Source: Rhizobium sp. R634
GTDB taxonomy: Bacteria > Pseudomonadota > Alphaproteobacteria > Rhizobiales > Rhizobiaceae
Length of the DNA stretch: 64,000 nt
Assembly (NCBI RefSeq): GCF_002211305.1
Contig: NZ_LOKW01000028.1
Span: 124,001-188,000, forward strand
Direction of reading: 5' to 3'
The notes below the pieces were generated by a model that worked only from the letters and a program-made list of their open reading frames with translations, was not told where the DNA came from and did not search any database. Each line of letters begins with the position of its first letter. Positions within the stretch are counted from its first letter, which is position 1. Of the stretch, positions 8,108 to 16,684 are shown one piece after another. Made by a program: the position numbers and the translations under genes.

Positions 8108-9187
8108 ATGACGGAACTGAGGTCGATACTCGACGAGGCGGCGCGCCAAGGGCTGATTTCGCCTGAGGCGGGCGGGCGGCTTCTGCCCTTCCTGACCGAG
8201 CGCGGCGTGGCGGTTGTCGAGCCGCGGCCGGCAGCCGCGGACGGATCGGCCTGGTCGGACACGGAAACGCCGCGCTTCGTGCGCGGCTTTCACGACGTGC
8301 TGATCACCATCGGCGTCATCGTCGGGCTTTGCGGGCTCTGGGGGCTGTCGGCGCTTTATGCCGTGCCGGTTGCCATCATCGTGCTTTCGGAAATTCTGGT
8401 GCGCCGCCAGCGGCTGGCTTTGCCGGCGGTCAGCCTGACGATCGCGCTGTTCTGCTGGACATGTCTGCTGATGTCCCATTTCTTCCCGCCATGGACGCCG
8501 AACGCCGAATCCTTCGGGGCGGAGGCGACGCAGTTCGTCGCCGGCTTCCCGATCATTCTCGGCGCCTATTATGCCCGCTACCGCGTGCCGCTATCGCTGG
8601 CGCTCTCCATCATGTCGGCGCTCGCCTTCGTCCTCACGCTGCTTTTGCGGCTGGTACAGTGGGCAAGCGGCAATCCGGCGTTTTTCCTCGATCATCCCGC
8701 CGTGCTGGCGTTGGTTGCGCTATTCTGCGCGCTCGGACTGTTTGCGCTGGCGCTTTACTTCGATCTCGGCGACCGGCTGCGGCGGACGACGCGTTCGGAT
8801 ATCGCTTTCTGGCTGCATCTGGGCGCGGCGCCGGCGCTGCTCTACAGCACCGTTTCCCTGCTGTCGCTCGGGGCAGACGTCCGCATCTTCGACGTCGCGA
8901 ACATGTCGTCGCGGACACCCGTGGTGGTCGCGACGGTGGCGGCGCTGATGCTGATCGGTCTCGTCATCGACCGGCGCGCCTTCGTTACCTCGGGGCTGCT
9001 GTCGCTCGGGGTCGCGATCTTCAGCGTTTTCCGGCAGGGGAGCGCCACGGTGGACACTTATATCTTCACGACGCTGATTATCGTCGGCGCGGTCGTACTG
9101 ATCATCGGCACCGGCTGGATGCCGCTTCGGCGGCAGGTGCTGCGCGCGCTGCCGCCGGCAATCGCCAATAGGCTGCCGCCGGGTTGA
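8108..9187 (+). CDS. DUF2157-type multi-pass membrane protein
   Basis: 359 residues from ATG 8108 (GAGGAG ten bases upstream). The N-terminal ~60 residues are soluble (LRSILDEAARQGLISPEAGGRLLPFL), which matches the short helical head of DUF2157 proteins. The rest is hydrophobic with roughly ten membrane segments and arginine-rich cytoplasmic turns. No catalytic motif is visible and the family has no settled function. It is divergent from the MaoC pair and converges with ychF. Confidence 0.7.
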   Translation: MTELRSILDEAARQGLISPEAGGRLLPFLTERGVAVVEPRPAAADGSAWSDTETPRFVRGFHDVLITIGVIVGLCGLWGLSALYAVPVAIIVLSEILVRRQRLALPAVSLTIALFCWTCLLMSHFFPPWTPNAESFGAEATQFVAGFPIILGAYYARYRVPLSLALSIMSALAFVLTLLLRLVQWASGNPAFFLDHPAVLALVALFCALGLFALALYFDLGDRLRRTTRSDIAFWLHLGAAPALLYSTVSLLSLGADVRIFDVANMSSRTPVVVATVAALMLIGLVIDRRAFVTSGLLSLGVAIFSVFRQGSATVDTYIFTTLIIVGAVVLIIGTGWMPLRRQVLRALPPAIANRLPPG

Positions 9188-9198
9188 GGCGGCAGCGT

Positions 9199-10302
9199 TT
9201 AGGTGTTGAAGCGGAAGTGGATGACGTCGCCGTCCTGGACGACATATTCCTTGCCTTCGTCGCGCGCCTTGCCGGCATCCTTGGCGCCGACTTCGCCGTT
9301 GTATTTGATGTAGTCGTCATAGGCGATGGTGTTGGCGCGGATGAAGCCGCGCTCGAAATCCGAATGGATGACGCCGGCGGCCTGCGGCGCCTTGGTGCCG
9401 CGCTCGATCGTCCACGCGCGCGTTTCCTTCGGGCCGACGGTGAAATAGGTGATGAGGTGGAGCAGCTTGTAGCCGGCGCGGATCAACCGGTCGAGGCCAG
9501 CCTCGTCGAGGTCGAGGGCGGAGAGGAATTCCTTGGCTTCCTCTTCGGCAAGCTGGGCGACCTCGGCTTCGATCGCCGCCGAGATGATGACGGTTTCGGC
9601 ACCCTGTTCCTTGGCCATGGCGGCGACGGCCGCGGTGAATTCGTTGCCGGTCGAGGCGTCGCTTTCGGCGACGTTGCAGACATAGAGCACCGGATGCGAG
9701 GTGAGCAGGTTGAGGCCCTTGAGGATGGCGATTTCATCGGGGGCGAGCTTCGACAGCAGCGTGCGCACCGGCTTGCCGTCGTTGAGCAGCTTCAGCGAGG
9801 CTTCCATGATCGGCAGCATCGCCATGGAATCCTTGTCCTTGCTGGTGGCGCGCTTGCGCGTCTGCTCGGTGCGGCGCTCCAGGCTTTCGAGATCGGCGAG
9901 CATCAGTTCGGTCTCGATCGTTTCGGCATCGGCGACCGGATTGATGCGCCCCTCGACATGGGTGATGTCGCTGTCTTCGAAGCAGCGCAGCACATGCACG
10001 ATGGCATCGACTTCACGGATATTGGCGAGGAACTGGTTGCCGAGGCCTTCACCCTTCGAGGCGCCGCGCACGAGTCCGGCAATATCGACGAAGGAGATGC
10101 GGGTCGGGATCAGTTCCTTCGACTTGGCGATGTCGGCGAGCTTGCGCATGCGCGGATCGGGGACCGCGACTTCGCCGGTGTTCGGCTCGATGGTGCAGAA
10201 GGGATAATTGGCGGCCTGTGCGGCCGCCGTCTTGGTGAGCGCGTTGAAGAGGGTCGATTTGCCGACGTTCGGCAGACCGACGATGCCGCATTTGAAGCCC
10301 AT
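9199..10302 (-). CDS. ychF: Redox-regulated ATPase YchF (Obg family)
   Basis: 367 residues, the usual length. The G-domain starts at once with the P-loop GLPNVGKSTLFNALT (residues ~9-23), then DIAGLVRGASKGEGLGNQFL, and a NVAESD segment where GTPases would have NKxD, which is the known reason why YchF prefers ATP. The C-terminal TGS-like domain ends the protein (TRAWTIERGTKAPQAAGVIHSDFERGFIRA). It binds ribosomes and takes part in oxidative-stress control. Here it lies downstream of rplY-pth-GNAT on the same strand, separated from them by plus-strand genes. Confidence 0.97.
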   Translation of the reverse strand: MGFKCGIVGLPNVGKSTLFNALTKTAAAQAANYPFCTIEPNTGEVAVPDPRMRKLADIAKSKELIPTRISFVDIAGLVRGASKGEGLGNQFLANIREVDAIVHVLRCFEDSDITHVEGRINPVADAETIETELMLADLESLERRTEQTRKRATSKDKDSMAMLPIMEASLKLLNDGKPVRTLLSKLAPDEIAILKGLNLLTSHPVLYVCNVAESDASTGNEFTAAVAAMAKEQGAETVIISAAIEAEVAQLAEEEAKEFLSALDLDEAGLDRLIRAGYKLLHLITYFTVGPKETRAWTIERGTKAPQAAGVIHSDFERGFIRANTIAYDDYIKYNGEVGAKDAGKARDEGKEYVVQDGDVIHFRFNT

Positions 10303-10384
10303 GGCTTGATGTCCGTATTTGTGAAAACTTTGCCCCTGCCTATGGGGGAACAGCTTTCCCCGGTCAAGGGTTCATGAAATTAAA

Positions 10385-10428
10385 GCTCCATTGAAGGTAA
10401 GGCAGTTTTGCCTTACCTTCAATGGAGC
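10385..10428. promoter_or_regulatory. Perfect inverted repeat with 20-bp arms, probable operator or leader hairpin
   Basis: Left arm 10385-10404 (begins GCTCCATTGAAGG) and right arm 10409-10428 are exact complements around a 4-nt GTTT loop. The right arm ends 12 bases before the ATG of the AbrB-type antitoxin gene, and the ribosome site AGGAG overlaps its edge. There is no T run, so it is not a terminator. Swapped-hairpin (AbrB/MazE) antitoxins bind palindromes at their own promoter, so an operator is the likely role; as RNA it could also mask the ribosome site. Confidence 0.75.
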
Positions 10429-10440
10429 AGGAGTGGTGTG

Positions 10441-10698
10441 ATGGTCAGGCTCAAGGTTACGGCAAAAGGTCAAGTGACCCTCAAGAAAGAGGTTCTCGAC
10501 CATCTCGGAATAGCGCCGGGTGACGAGATCGAGATCGATCTCTTGCCAAGGGGCAGTGGAAATATCCATGCGATCAAATCGATGGTGCCTATCGAGCGTC
10601 TGTTCGGCATGTTCTCTCATAAAGCCGACAGAACGTATTCCATTGATGAGATCAATGAAGCGATCGAGGCTGGATGGGCTGGCGAGGGCAAGCGTTGA
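10441..10698 (+). CDS. AbrB/MazE/SpoVT-type antitoxin
   Basis: 85 residues from ATG 10441. The N-terminal swapped-hairpin DNA-binding domain reads VRLKVTAKGQVTLKKEVLDHLGIAPGDEI followed by EIDLLPRG, the canonical pattern. The C-terminal part (MFSHKADRTYSIDEINEAIEAGW) should neutralise the PIN toxin encoded next; the SIDEIN-AI-AGW element is common in VapB-like antitoxins. The stop codon overlaps the TTG start of the toxin gene. It lies behind the palindrome at 10385-10428. Confidence 0.88.
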   Translation: MVRLKVTAKGQVTLKKEVLDHLGIAPGDEIEIDLLPRGSGNIHAIKSMVPIERLFGMFSHKADRTYSIDEINEAIEAGWAGEGKR

Positions 10699-11096
10699 AG
10701 GTCGTCGTCGATACGAACATTCTGGTGCGGATGTTCACGCGCGACCATCCTGTCGAGAGTCCGAAGGCCGAAGAGTTCCTTCGGTCCTACAGTATCGTTG
10801 TACCGAACCAGACGCTTTGCGAATTGGTCTGGGTTCTTCGACGGCTCTATAAATTCGATGCAGTCGAGGTGAAGCAGGCGATAACGTATCTCGGAGAGGT
10901 GGAGACGGTTACGCTCGATCGTGCCGCTGTTGCAAGCGGTCTTTTATTCGTGGAGGCTGGTGGCGATTTCGCGGATGGCGTCATTGCGCTCGAAGGGGAG
11001 AGGCTTGGTGGAGAAAGCTTTGCAACATTCGACAGGAAGGCTGCTGCCATTCTTCGAAAAGCCGGCCAGAATTGTCTCTTGCTCTCCGGTGAATGA
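10695..11096 (+). CDS. PIN-domain toxin (VapC-like ribonuclease)
   Basis: 133 residues if translation starts at TTG 10695, which overlaps the antitoxin stop (TTGA) and gives the usual VapC start KVVVDTNIL; an ATG at 10674 would add seven residues. The PIN acidic residues are in place: Asp in VVDTN, Glu in LCELVWVL, Asp in GDFADGVIA and Asp in FATFDRKA. VapC toxins cut tRNA or rRNA with Mg2+. Together with 10441-10698 this is a type II toxin-antitoxin module, inserted between ychF and clpS. Confidence 0.88.
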   Translation: MKVVVDTNILVRMFTRDHPVESPKAEEFLRSYSIVVPNQTLCELVWVLRRLYKFDAVEVKQAITYLGEVETVTLDRAAVASGLLFVEAGGDFADGVIALEGERLGGESFATFDRKAAAILRKAGQNCLLLSGE

Positions 11097-11189
11097 GATC
11101 TACGTCATTGAACTGCCGTGCTGACGGTGCAATATATTCCAACGGACGTCTGTTCCGCCTTTTCATGTCATCAACCGGTAGAATTTCCG

Positions 11190-11501
11190 ATGAGTGACAA
11201 TGACATTGCCCTGAAACCGAAGACCAAGGTGAAGCTGAAGCTGGACAAGCCGAAGCTCTACAAAGTCATTCTCGTCAATGACGATTATACGCCGCGCGAA
11301 TTCGTCATCGTGATCCTGAAGGTCGTCTTCCGCATGAGCGAAGAGACCGGCTACCGGGTGATGATGACGGCGCACAAGCTCGGTTCCTGCGTGGTCGTGG
11401 TTTGCGCCAAGGACATTGCTGAGACCAAGGCCAAGGAAGGCATCGACCTTGCCAAGGAGATGGGCTTTCCGCTGATGTTCACCACCGAGCCCGAGGAATA
11501 G
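11190..11501 (+). CDS. clpS: ATP-dependent Clp protease adaptor ClpS
   Basis: 103 residues from ATG 11190; a longer open frame upstream does not resemble ClpS. The core PKLYKVILVNDDYTPREFVIVILKVVF and MTAHKLGSCVV matches ClpS, with the acidic NDDYT pocket that holds the N-terminal amine of N-degron substrates. It delivers such substrates to ClpAP. It is not next to clpA, and its Lys-rich N-terminus resembles the second ClpS paralogue (ClpS2) of Rhizobiaceae; that assignment is inference. Confidence 0.93.
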   Translation: MSDNDIALKPKTKVKLKLDKPKLYKVILVNDDYTPREFVIVILKVVFRMSEETGYRVMMTAHKLGSCVVVVCAKDIAETKAKEGIDLAKEMGFPLMFTTEPEE

Positions 11502-11507
11502 GTGCGC

Positions 11508-11957
11508 TCAGGGCCGGCGGATCTGGTAGCCGGTCTTGTCCTGCAGGAAACCGCAATTCTCGTAGAAACGCAGCGTCGCCGGGTTTTTTGACCCGGTGAG
11601 CAGCATCACCTTGTAGCAGCCGGCCTTCCAGGCCTCTTCCACCGCGTGGTCGATGACGGCGCCGGCATAGCCGCGCTGACGATGGTCGGCATGGGTGACG
11701 ACATTTTCGAGCAGCGCGTAAGAGGCGCCGCCCCGCGTCAGGTTCGGCACGACGATCAGCGTGACGGTGGCGGCGGCGAGGTCGCCGGCAAAGCCGATGA
11801 ATACGGTCATGCCGGGCTGAGCGAGGATGGCGGAAAAGCGTTCCTCGGCCGTGGCGCCTTCGAGAGCAGGATCGGCCGAGTTGAGATGCTGGTAGAGGGT
11901 AATCAGCCCACCGAGGTCGTGGGCCATCGCGGGACGGATGACGAGATTGTCCGACAC
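11508..11957 (-). CDS. GNAT family N-acetyltransferase
   Basis: 149 residues. The acetyl-CoA loop is visible as THADHRQRGYAGAVIDHAVEEAW (motif A, R/QxxGxG/A as QRGYAG), and the C-terminal LRFYENCGFLQDKTGYQIR is a typical motif B end. Substrate unknown. It starts 4 bp after the pth stop codon, so the two are co-transcribed. Confidence 0.87.
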   Translation of the reverse strand: MSDNLVIRPAMAHDLGGLITLYQHLNSADPALEGATAEERFSAILAQPGMTVFIGFAGDLAAATVTLIVVPNLTRGGASYALLENVVTHADHRQRGYAGAVIDHAVEEAWKAGCYKVMLLTGSKNPATLRFYENCGFLQDKTGYQIRRP

Positions 11958-11961
11958 CGGC

Positions 11962-12693
11962 CTATTCCCCCTTGTTGCCGAACATCTTCTTCAGCATCTC
12001 GGCCATGGGGCCGGTGGCCGGCAGCTTCGGCTGGTTGTTGTTGCGGGCCTGGCGGATATGCGACTGGCCGGCCGGCTTCTTCTCGCCGTCCTTGCTCTCC
12101 TTGCGTGGCTTCTCCTCCTCGGCCTTGCCACCGAGCGCCAGCGCGATCTTGTTCATCAACTGCGAATCCTCGTTCCGCACCAGCATGTCGGCATTGTCGG
12201 CCAGCGTGTCGAGAAGCGGTTCGAGCCAGGCCTTGTCGGCCTTGGCGAAATCGCCGAGCACGTGGTTCTGCACCATTTCCTTGACGCCGGGATGGCCGAT
12301 GCCGAGGCGCAGCCGCCGGTATTCCTTACCGCAATGGGCGTCCAGCGACTTGATGCCGTTGTGGCCGCCATGGCCGCCGCCGGTCTTCAGCCGTGCCTTG
12401 CCAGCGGGAAGGTCGAGTTCGTCATAGATCGCGACAAGATCGGCCGGCTGGAGCTTGTAGAAGCGCATCGCCTCGCCGACGGCCTCGCCGGAGAGGTTCA
12501 TGTAGGTCTGCGGCTTGATCAGCAGCACCTTCTCGCCGCCAAGTTCGCCTTCGGCGATTTCAGCCTTGAACTTCTTCGACCAGGGCGAAAAGCTGTGGCG
12601 CCGATGAATGGCATCGACGGCCATGAAGCCGATATTGTGGCGGTTGCCGGCGTATTTGCCGCCGGGATTGCCGAGACCTGCGATGATCAGCAT
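11962..12693 (-). CDS. pth: Peptidyl-tRNA hydrolase
   Basis: 243 residues, longer than the ~190 of E. coli because of a charged C-terminal extension from about residue 190 (EEEKPRKESKDGEKKPAGQ), common in rhizobia. Catalytic features are present: GLGNPGGKYAGNRHNIGF with the active-site His in NRHN, LIKPQTYMNLSG, DELDLPAGKARLKTGGGHGGHNGIKS and the RLRLGIGHPG block. It recycles tRNA from drop-off peptidyl-tRNAs. In many alphaproteobacteria it follows rplY directly; here two extra genes lie between. Confidence 0.96.
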   Translation of the reverse strand: MLIIAGLGNPGGKYAGNRHNIGFMAVDAIHRRHSFSPWSKKFKAEIAEGELGGEKVLLIKPQTYMNLSGEAVGEAMRFYKLQPADLVAIYDELDLPAGKARLKTGGGHGGHNGIKSLDAHCGKEYRRLRLGIGHPGVKEMVQNHVLGDFAKADKAWLEPLLDTLADNADMLVRNEDSQLMNKIALALGGKAEEEKPRKESKDGEKKPAGQSHIRQARNNNQPKLPATGPMAEMLKKMFGNKGE

Positions 12694-12786
12694 GGCCTGT
12701 CATTCCTTGCTTGAGCTTGTCCTGCGTTCACCACCCGGAAACGGAAGCAAAGTCAAGCGGAAAGGCCAGCGGCCTGTCCGGCTGCT

Positions 12787-13512
12787 TCAGTCGGACAGGT
12801 TCATGCCGTATTTCTGGAAGATCTTTTTCTGGTCGCCGTCGGCAATCAGCTTGTCGAGCGCTGACTGCATCTTGGCGCGCAGATCGTCCGGAAAGCTCTT
12901 CTCGCAGGCGATACCCATCGGCTGGGCCGAGAGGATGGTCACCATCTCCACCGGCTGGTCGGCTTTCAGCTTGTCGTAATAGAGTTCGGAGATCGGCATC
13001 ATGTCGATGCGGCCGCTCAGTAGCTTGCGCAGCGTCGCGTTAAAATCGCTGGCGACATCGAGCTTGGGGAAGCCCTTCTCCTTCAGGATCGTCTCGGTAT
13101 AATCTTCGCGCTGGGTGCCGACCGTATATTTCTTCGCCTCTTCCAGATTGCTGGCGGTGACGCCTGAGCCCTTGCGGGTGATCAGGATGTTGCGGTCGAT
13201 GAGCAGCGGCTCGATCCATTTGAACAGCGGATCGCGCGCGCTGTTGTGGGCGGTCGCGAAAACGCAGGTCATCGGCGCGGTGCGGGCGAGGCTGAAAGCG
13301 CGCGCCCAGGGCAACACCTCGATCGTGTAGTCGACGCCAATCGCGGTCATCACCTTCTCGACCTGCTCGACGGTCGCGCCCTTGATCTCCTTGCCTTCGC
13401 GGTAATTGAAGGGGGCGTAGTCCTCGGTCGTGAAGGACACGGTTTGCGCTTGGGCGACCCAGGGGGCAGCCCATGGCAGCGCCAGGCAGGCAAGAAGCAG
13501 GAGCTTTTTCAT
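12787..13512 (-). CDS. Periplasmic solute-binding protein, SBP family 3 (amino-acid type)
   Basis: 241 residues with a cleavable signal peptide (KLLLLACLALPWAAPWVAQAQ). The mature part opens with VSFTTEDYAPFNYREGKEIKGATVEQVEKVM, the usual family 3 start, and ends DGDQKKIFQKYGMNL. Family members capture amino acids or related small molecules. No ABC permease or ATPase gene is nearby. Instead it starts 24 bp after the stop of the GGDEF-EAL gene (GAGGAG ribosome site), so it may work as a sensor partner of that protein rather than in transport; this is inference. Confidence 0.85.
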   Translation of the reverse strand: MKKLLLLACLALPWAAPWVAQAQTVSFTTEDYAPFNYREGKEIKGATVEQVEKVMTAIGVDYTIEVLPWARAFSLARTAPMTCVFATAHNSARDPLFKWIEPLLIDRNILITRKGSGVTASNLEEAKKYTVGTQREDYTETILKEKGFPKLDVASDFNATLRKLLSGRIDMMPISELYYDKLKADQPVEMVTILSAQPMGIACEKSFPDDLRAKMQSALDKLIADGDQKKIFQKYGMNLSD

Positions 13513-13536
13513 CGTGTCATCTCCTCTATTGTGCGA

Positions 13537-15888
13537 TCACGAGGCGCGGGCGACTTCGGACTGTGATTCCACCAATTCCTCGATCAGTTTGGCTGCCTGC
13601 TGCGGACGGTGGAAGAGGTAGCCCTGGCCGTAATCAAGCCCCATCTGGTGAAGCGTGCGGCATTCCTCTTCGGTCTCGATGCCCTCGGCAATCACGGTGC
13701 AGTTCATCTTGTGCGAGAGGGTGGTGATGCTTTCGATCAGCATGCGGCTCTTTTGGCGCACGTCGTTGTCGCCATCGTTGATCGCGCGGGTGAAGGACTG
13801 GTCGATCTTGATGATGTCGACCGGGAAACGGTTGAGGTAGCTGAGCGAAGAGTAGCCGGTGCCGAAATCGTCGAGCGCGATGCGGTAGCCGAAACGGCGC
13901 AGTTCGGTGACGATCATGCGGATCTGCGGATTGTCGTGCATCAGCACGGCTTCGGTGATTTCGACGACGATGCGCTCGGGGCGGATGCCGTGGCGGCCGA
14001 CAGTGGCGGCAAGGCGAGCGGGCAGGGCGGGCTCGAATTGCAGCGGCGAGAAGTTGATGGCGAGATAGCTGTCCTGCATCCCCGGGATGCGGGAAATCTT
14101 GGCGAGGTTGGCGATCGCCTTTTCCATGATGACGTTGCCGACGCGGACGATCTTTGCCGTCTCTTCGGCGACGTTGATGATCTCGGCCGGCGGCATCGGG
14201 CCCTTCTGCGGATGGTTGAGGCGCATCAGCGCCTCGAAGCCGGCAATGCTGCGGCCGTTCAGGTTGACGATCGGCTGCAGGAAGGCCTCGAACCAGTTTT
14301 CGGCGAGGCCGGCTTCGATATTGGCCTCGATCTCGGCGCGGCTGCGGGCGCGGTCGAGCATGGCGTTGTCGAAGAGCTGCGCGCCGTTCTTGCCGTCGCG
14401 CTTCTTGGCATACATCGCCATGTCGGATTTCTGCAGCAGTTCGGCGGCGGTCGCGGCGTGGCTGGGGTAGATGGCGATGCCGATCGAAGCGCTCAGATGC
14501 ATGTCGGGACCGAAGGGCGTTTCGAAGATCGAGGCGATCTGCTCGCACATCACTCTGGCGCGCTTCTCGGCGTCCTGGGCCGGCAGCAGGATGGCGAATT
14601 CATCGCCGCCGAGGCGGGCTGCCTCGTCAAAGGGGGCTAGATGCCGCTTCAGGCGTTCGACGAGTTCGATCAGCGCCAGGTCGCCGGCGGCATGGCCCAT
14701 ATTGTCGTTGATCCACTTGAAACGGTCGAGATCGACGAAGAGGCAGGCAAGCTCATGGCCGGCCGCATCGGCGGCGGCAATCTTGTTGTCGAGAACGGCT
14801 TCGAAGCCCTGGCGGTTGAGCAGCCCGGTCAGATGGTCGGTGATCGCCTGGCGATGGTTGCGATCCTCGGACGCCTTGAGCTCCGTCACATCGGTCATGA
14901 CCGAGAGCGAGAGGCGGTCGTTCGCGCCGGTTTCCGCTTCCGCTTCCATGATGAGGACGTCCATGATCCGGCCGTCCATGCAGACGAACTTGACGGTGAC
15001 GGCCATGCCGTTTTCCGCCTCGCGGCGCTTGACGAACTTCTCGCGGGTATTCGATGTGACGAGATTGGCGAAGTTGAGGCCGATGACGGCGGCGCGCTGA
15101 TAACCCGTGGCGAACAGCCAATAGTCGCTGACGGCGGTGATGCGGTCTTCCTCGTCGAGCGAGAAGAGCATGGCGGGCGTCAGATTGTAGATGTCGGTGG
15201 CGCGGCGGTGGGCGAGCTTCAGCTCCTTCTCTTCGCTTTCGAGCTTGGTCTGCATCTCGTTGAAGCTGCGGGCGAGCCGTCCCATCTCGTCGTTCGACTG
15301 CCAGTCGACGTGATGGCGGGAACCGAGCTGCCGGGTCGCCTCGATCGCGGCCGTCAGCCGCATCAGCGGCTGGATGACGAAGATGCGGTTGCCGATCAGC
15401 GCGGTGCCGAAAACGGTCAATACCGCGAAAATGAAGATCGAGATGAAGACGACCTCTTCCTGCTTCAGGCCGGAAAACAGGCCGAGCGCGGGATAATAGA
15501 CGCTGATGCTGCCGAGGTTCTTCGGGCCGTCGACGGTATTGTAGATGATGGCGCGCGAGACCTGCACGAGCTTGCCGTCGAAGGAGCGCGGAATGGTGGA
15601 CTGGCTGACGTCGAGCTGGCCCGACTGATCGCGCACTTCAACCTTGACGATGGCCCCCTGGGAAACGACCGTCGCGCTGATCTGGGTGACACTGTCCTCA
15701 TCGAGATCCCAGAGGGGTTTTGCCAGCGCCTGGGCATTGGCGACAAGAAGAACGGAGATGTGGTCGCGTATTTCCTTGTCGGCGCGTTCGGAGGAAAGAA
15801 AAAGGAAGAGAACAAAGAGGGGGGCGACGAAGACGAGCAGTGCTCCGCACACGATCGCAAAAAATCTGTTCTCAACGGAATTGTGCAT
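13537..15888 (-). CDS. Membrane GGDEF-EAL protein with HAMP and PAS domains
   Basis: 783 residues. Order: membrane helix (~8-32), periplasmic region of about 120 residues, second helix (~145-170), HAMP, PAS (~230-340), GGDEF and EAL. The GGDEF signature is intact (LGGDEFAIL, ~427) and so is the EAL start (FEALMRLN, ~551) with later DDFGTGYSSLSYL, so both diguanylate cyclase and c-di-GMP phosphodiesterase activities are possible. The periplasmic segment could receive a signal, plausibly from the binding protein encoded next. It lies between rplY and pth, which are often neighbours. Confidence 0.92.
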   Translation of the reverse strand: MHNSVENRFFAIVCGALLVFVAPLFVLFLFLSSERADKEIRDHISVLLVANAQALAKPLWDLDEDSVTQISATVVSQGAIVKVEVRDQSGQLDVSQSTIPRSFDGKLVQVSRAIIYNTVDGPKNLGSISVYYPALGLFSGLKQEEVVFISIFIFAVLTVFGTALIGNRIFVIQPLMRLTAAIEATRQLGSRHHVDWQSNDEMGRLARSFNEMQTKLESEEKELKLAHRRATDIYNLTPAMLFSLDEEDRITAVSDYWLFATGYQRAAVIGLNFANLVTSNTREKFVKRREAENGMAVTVKFVCMDGRIMDVLIMEAEAETGANDRLSLSVMTDVTELKASEDRNHRQAITDHLTGLLNRQGFEAVLDNKIAAADAAGHELACLFVDLDRFKWINDNMGHAAGDLALIELVERLKRHLAPFDEAARLGGDEFAILLPAQDAEKRARVMCEQIASIFETPFGPDMHLSASIGIAIYPSHAATAAELLQKSDMAMYAKKRDGKNGAQLFDNAMLDRARSRAEIEANIEAGLAENWFEAFLQPIVNLNGRSIAGFEALMRLNHPQKGPMPPAEIINVAEETAKIVRVGNVIMEKAIANLAKISRIPGMQDSYLAINFSPLQFEPALPARLAATVGRHGIRPERIVVEITEAVLMHDNPQIRMIVTELRRFGYRIALDDFGTGYSSLSYLNRFPVDIIKIDQSFTRAINDGDNDVRQKSRMLIESITTLSHKMNCTVIAEGIETEEECRTLHQMGLDYGQGYLFHRPQQAAKLIEELVESQSEVARAS

Positions 15889-16015
15889 GGTTCCGTCTAC
15901 TCCCCCAGGACCGGCCCTATTTGCTGTCTCGCTTCAGGGCGGGCTTCTTCACAGCTGACGGAGCATGCTTCCACAAATTCCTTAAATGTTGCTGAAACGG
16001 CAACCTTTCCGGGCA

Positions 16016-16047
16016 AAGGAAAGCCCGCTTCCCAGGGGGAAGCGGGC
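16016..16047 (-). terminator. Rho-independent terminator of rplY
   Basis: On the minus strand GCCCGCTTCCC and GGAAGCGGGC form a stem (16023-16047) with a short loop, followed by TTTCCTTT. It begins about 29 bp after the rplY stop codon. Confidence 0.8.
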
Positions 16048-16075
16048 CATATGCTTTACAAATTGGTCGAAGCGA

Positions 16076-16684
16076 TCAGGCTTCAGCTTCGCCTTCTGCG
16101 GCGCTCTCGTCGACGCCGGCAGCCGGAGCGACGATGGTCGCGATCGTGAAGTCGCGGTCGATGACCGTGGTCACGCCCTTCGGCAGGGTGACTTCCGAAA
16201 TGTGGATGCTGTCGCCGATCTTCTTGCCGCTGAGGTCAACGTTGAAGAATTCCGGGATCGCATCGGCCGGGCAATGAACTTCGACCGAGTGGCGGACGAT
16301 GTTTAGAACGCCGCCGACCTTGAGGCCCTGGGACTTCTCTTCGTTGATGAAGTGAACCGGGATTTCGACGGTCACCTGGGTGTTGCCGGAGACGCGGAGG
16401 AAATCGACATGCAGGGTGAAATCACGGACCGGATCGAGCTGGTAGTCCTTCGGCAGAACCTTGTACTTCTTGCCGTCGACTTCGATGGTCGCCACGGTGG
16501 TCATGAAACCACCGGCGTGAATGCGCTTCGTCACCTCATTGGTGTTGAGAGCGATGGCAATGGGGGCCTGCTTGTCACCATAGATGACAGCGGGGATCAA
16601 ACCGTTGCGGCGAAGTTCACGGGCGGACCCCTTACCAACCCGTTCGCGCGCCTCGGCCTTGAGCTCGTAAGTTTCCTGGCTCAT
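16076..16684 (-). CDS. rplY: 50S ribosomal protein L25 / general stress protein Ctc
   Basis: 202 residues, the long two-domain Ctc form. The N-terminal L25 domain binds 5S rRNA (RVGKGSARELRRNGLIPAVIYG) and the C-terminal TL5-like domain follows (HFINEEKSQGLKVGGVLNIVRHSVEVHCPADAIPEF). The tail is acidic and alanine-rich (VDESAAEGEAEA). It is the first gene of a minus-strand block and has its own terminator at 16016-16047. Confidence 0.97.
   Translation of the reverse strand: MSQETYELKAEARERVGKGSARELRRNGLIPAVIYGDKQAPIAIALNTNEVTKRIHAGGFMTTVATIEVDGKKYKVLPKDYQLDPVRDFTLHVDFLRVSGNTQVTVEIPVHFINEEKSQGLKVGGVLNIVRHSVEVHCPADAIPEFFNVDLSGKKIGDSIHISEVTLPKGVTTVIDRDFTIATIVAPAAGVDESAAEGEAEA

Noticed and set aside
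9184..10377. Long open frame antisense to ychF
   Set aside because: ychF has full family motifs; the other strand gives only a composition-driven open frame.
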